A stretch of DNA of 64,000 nucleotides from Burkholderia sp. Bp8963 (GTDB taxonomy: Bacteria > Pseudomonadota > Gammaproteobacteria > Burkholderiales > Burkholderiaceae): NCBI RefSeq assembly GCF_003854275.1, contig NZ_QTQP01000021.1, positions 60,676 through 124,675 of the forward strand. Direction: 5' to 3'. Positions 63,601 through 64,000 of this stretch are shown piece by piece (position 1 is the stretch's first letter; each line of letters begins with the position of its first letter). The position numbers and the translations under genes were made by a program. The notes under the pieces were generated by a model. It worked only from the letters and a program-made list of their open reading frames with translations. It made no database searches and was not told where the DNA came from.

Positions 63601-63673
63601 CACCGGTGCGCGTCAGCAGCCTTGTGATGCTTCCAAAGGATGGGTTTTGCTTGTTGTTGTCGCGTTGCTTCAT
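57605..63673 (-). CDS. Alpha-2-macroglobulin family protein (bacterial A2M/YfhM-like)
   Basis: A 2,022-aa protein starting with a signal peptide (MKQRDNNKQNPSFGSITRLL, then GAVAALGAAALLSLQADAA). It contains MG-type and A2M domains and the thioester motif CLEQ (Cys at about 1528, RYPYRCLEQQASRA), which traps proteases covalently. Unlike E. coli YfhM there is no lipobox at the cleavage site, so it may be soluble or periplasmic. Its partner PBP1C follows 7 bp downstream. An earlier in-frame ATG at 63715 would add a non-signal extension. Confidence 0.93.
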   Translation of the reverse strand: MKQRDNNKQNPSFGSITRLLTRTGAVAALGAAALLSLQADAARTVSVSPQGTVTEVRQSVVKFDEPMVAFGSASAPNPARVTCTDSAAGRGQGHWLDDKTWVYDFENDLPPGVRCAVALNDGLRSVAGNAATGPRRFTFQTGGPFPVSVRPGSREIEERQVFVLKLNGPAEPRSALANIWCEAAGIGNRIPVTAADDDTRNALLDHFGLKKDAARVLTLSCAQALPASAKMQLVYGKGVASPSGIANDTERRFDFTVRAPFAASFSCERENAKAPCTPLRPLTLSFNAPIARKSAEAIRLRGPDGQNGSLAPNFAADDHSDEVTTVTFNPPLPAQAALTIELPSGLRDVTGRTLANADLFPLATRTAPMPPLAKFSSGTFGIVERFAELGMPALVPVTLRNVEADLHIAGLNAGGAQFANLKVENDTAIRQWMRRVDRFDNWSMTAGSIDEQIPGLLRRGGQHPVYVPLAEGERQPAPKDRRIDVRSLSLLKGEAGVQTLTLPKADPKTLRPFEIVGVPIDKPGFYVLELASPALGRSLLAKPSSMYVRTAVLVTNLGVHLKQGRENSLVWVTTLDKGKPVPNAQVRVSDCNGDEIAAGRTDAQGLLKIDGPFEPKHACETSERFDDYFVSARVDDPKTGPDMAFVSSNWNRGIEAWRFNVPTDMDSAPTVRAHTVFDRTLLRAGETVSMKHFVRTETLQSLAFPSQYPTRVTIRHLGSGQTYRLPLTWAADHSADTRFTLPPAAKLGEYSVDLEGGPEDAPTSSYYSGSFRVEAFRLPVLKGTIGARDAQKSPLVAVKDVPLAVQIDYVSGGGASNLPVQVSALMKAASPPFADRYEDFTFTPYRAETSDGMANDDEQDGDNASRADNDPDATKLIADKLPLTLDRNGAGTVTLNGLPAVDAPKRLALEATFADPNGEVQTIRGDTLLWPAAVVAGIKAGHWVSVGQRVPVQAIALDLQGKPRASVPIEIKGVAHITTSSRKRMVGGFYAYDNKSDTRDLGVLCSGKTDDKGRMSCDATLEQAGNVQLIAVAKDGDGRTSNASSSVWVTREDELWFGGDNTDRIDVIPEKTSYEPGETARFQVRMPFRYASALVAVERGGVMETHIVELNGKNPTVDLKVGESWGPNVYVSVLALRGRIREVPWYSFFTWGWKAPLDWARAFWREGRHYEAPTAFVDLSKPAFRYGLGEIKVGTGNHRLGVTVTTDATRYTVRGHAQAHVKVTLPGGQPAPAGTQIAVAAVDEALLELMPNQSWDLLDAMLRRRAYGVETATAQMEIIGRRHFGRKAVPAGGGGGGAPTRELFDTLLLWNPRVTLDANGSATVDVPLNDALTRFRIVAIAAVGPDRFGTGSTSIRSTQDLQLISGLPPLVREGDAFRAQVTLRNTTERTMRVVVTPHATGLDVAPQTVSLAPNSASEVAWTVTVPEQALDAAGALSWRIEAAEQGGARAADALAIAQKVVPALPVTVQQATLTQVDGTLTLPVAVPAGAAPNAQGAPRGGIAVSLQPKLADGLPGVRRWFERYPYRCLEQQASRAIGLRDAAQWQALTARMPVYLDRDGLASYFPPPSDNDHYGSPTLSSYLLVLSDEASRADARFALPEDVRTQLETGLARFVEGRIERDTWAPRQDRDLRKLAAIEALSRYGAAQGRMLGSLEIAPNQWPTSAVIDYHAILTRVKDIPQRDEKRAQVEQILRARLTYQGTQLVFSTARDDDLWWLMTNNETNAARLALEFAGDAGWKDEMPRVTAGLLALQRQGAWQTTTSNALGQLAIDRFSRTYESTPVSGTTKVALGGDERSVAWAQTPAAAPAIAAPASATPATPATPATRAAAARSVMLPWPRAAQPGTLSVVQNGTGRPWATVESLAAVPLRAPFAAGYRITKTVTPVSPAVKGVLTRGDVVRVHLDIDAQSDMTWVVVNDPIPSGATILGSGLGRDSEAATQGEKSTDGAWPAFVERDFDGYRAYYAYLPKGKLSVEYTVRLNNVGTFGLPPTRVEALYAPSVYGLWPNPPVTVKPADAGKS
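58192..58227. repeat. Short degenerate 9-bp repeat in the A2M gene
   Basis: Four imperfect 9-bp units (gagtggccg, gagtggccg, gggttgccg, gagtcgccg) encode a PAT-type Pro/Ala/Thr stretch in a linker. It does not disturb the reading frame. Confidence 0.6.
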
Positions 63674-63933
63674 CGCTCGATTGCCCTCGGAGGGAAGCTT
63701 TCTGTTTGATTGCACGCGATTCTAACTGACGGACCTCCACGCGCATGCGGACGAAGGGCATGCCGCGCTTGTGCGACACGACGGTGCACGTCGCACACCC
63801 GTCGCAGCAACGATACAAAAATGCAGAGAAAAGTCGATTGTCACGGATTGCGGAACATTTAATGGACTAAGATGCCTCTTTTGAATTTCGAGTGGGTGGT
63901 ATCGTCTCGTTTTTCCTGTAGACAAGAAGGTAA

Positions 63934-64000
63934 ATGATGCACAGCAAGCTGTTCGAAGCCGCCCTGGGTGTGAACGCTCCGTGGTTTGTGAGCGGTGTCG
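63934..64000 (+). mobile_element. Start of an ISL3-like transposase gene (cut by the window edge)
   Basis: The only coding part visible is MMHSKLFEAALGVNAPWFVSGV, with aagaagg just upstream; the second ATG (63937) is at the better spacing. It resembles the N-terminus of ISL3-family transposases. The region 63800-63930 is AT-richer than the A2M gene and should contain the left end of the element, but I could not locate its terminal inverted repeat. Confidence 0.6.

Noticed and set aside
60746..63709. A 987-codon plus-strand frame opposite the A2M gene
   Set aside because: The sequence is Arg/Ala/His-rich shadow coding without domains or ribosome site; the minus-strand A2M has clear domains.
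1..64000. CRISPR arrays, tRNA and rRNA genes, prophage structural genes
   Set aside because: No regularly spaced repeats, cloverleaf sequences with conserved arms, or phage head/tail genes were recognised by eye; an automated search would be needed to exclude weak cases.

Overview
The window is high-GC DNA (roughly two thirds G+C) from a Burkholderia-type beta-proteobacterium, most like the Burkholderia cepacia complex. The grounds are codon use, a Gram-negative porin with a typical Burkholderia signal peptide, a Tat-type lipoprotein of the PenA/PenB beta-lactamase family, a YdeP-type molybdo-oxidoreductase, many LysR regulators, and an alpha-2-macroglobulin/PBP1C pair. The gene content is accessory and regulatory rather than housekeeping, as on a secondary chromosome. 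No rRNA, tRNA or CRISPR array was recognised.

Layout. 1-9.2 kb: a NERD-domain helicase cut by the left edge, a BetR-like regulator with a pseudo-receiver, a D-amino-acid-oxidase-family flavoenzyme, a K+ channel with RCK domain, a cysteine desulfurase fused to a sulfurtransferase-like domain, a secreted esterase and an OpgC-like membrane acyltransferase. 9.5-14.6 kb: a porin with a hairpin in its leader, a LysR/aldo-keto reductase pair, a VapBC-type toxin-antitoxin module and another LysR. 14.7-18.3 kb: an envelope block with a tiny membrane protein, an NlpD-like LytM lipoprotein, a class A beta-lactamase homologue that has lost its catalytic residues, a LysR and a fimbrial-like exported protein. 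18.6-26.1 kb: GlsB, then a peptide-type ABC transporter (two ATPases, two permeases, a binding protein) interrupted by a divergent hipBA module. 26.2-33.1 kb: a small lipoprotein, bestrophin plus YdeP-like oxidoreductase (an apparent operon), a MocR-type regulator, and a LysR/LysE exporter pair.

33.2-35.8 kb: a marR-isochorismatase-MFS operon with a perfect 26-bp palindrome at its promoter. 35.9-42.8 kb: a PBP7-like endopeptidase, LysR, a leucine-rich-repeat protein kinase, DUF2784, a hydrolase and small genes. 42.9-46.2 kb: an MgtA-type Mg2+ P-type ATPase behind a leader of about 530 nt with a sigma70-like promoter, two candidate upstream small ORFs and a strong hairpin. 46.4-53.6 kb: a subtilisin-like lipoprotein protease, a gltI remnant in a gene-poor, partly lower-GC stretch, a chemoreceptor and a LysR/SDR pair. 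53.7-64 kb: small envelope proteins, then the operon for alpha-2-macroglobulin (2022 aa, with thioester motif) and PBP1C, and at the right edge the start of an ISL3-like transposase.

Recurrent themes are LysR (or MarR/MocR) regulators paired with a neighbouring enzyme or exporter, two toxin-antitoxin modules, and envelope/peptidoglycan functions including degenerate homologues (NlpD-like and beta-lactamase-like). The most interesting items are the mgtA leader, the pseudo-beta-lactamase, the split ABC operon and the cysteine desulfurase fusion.
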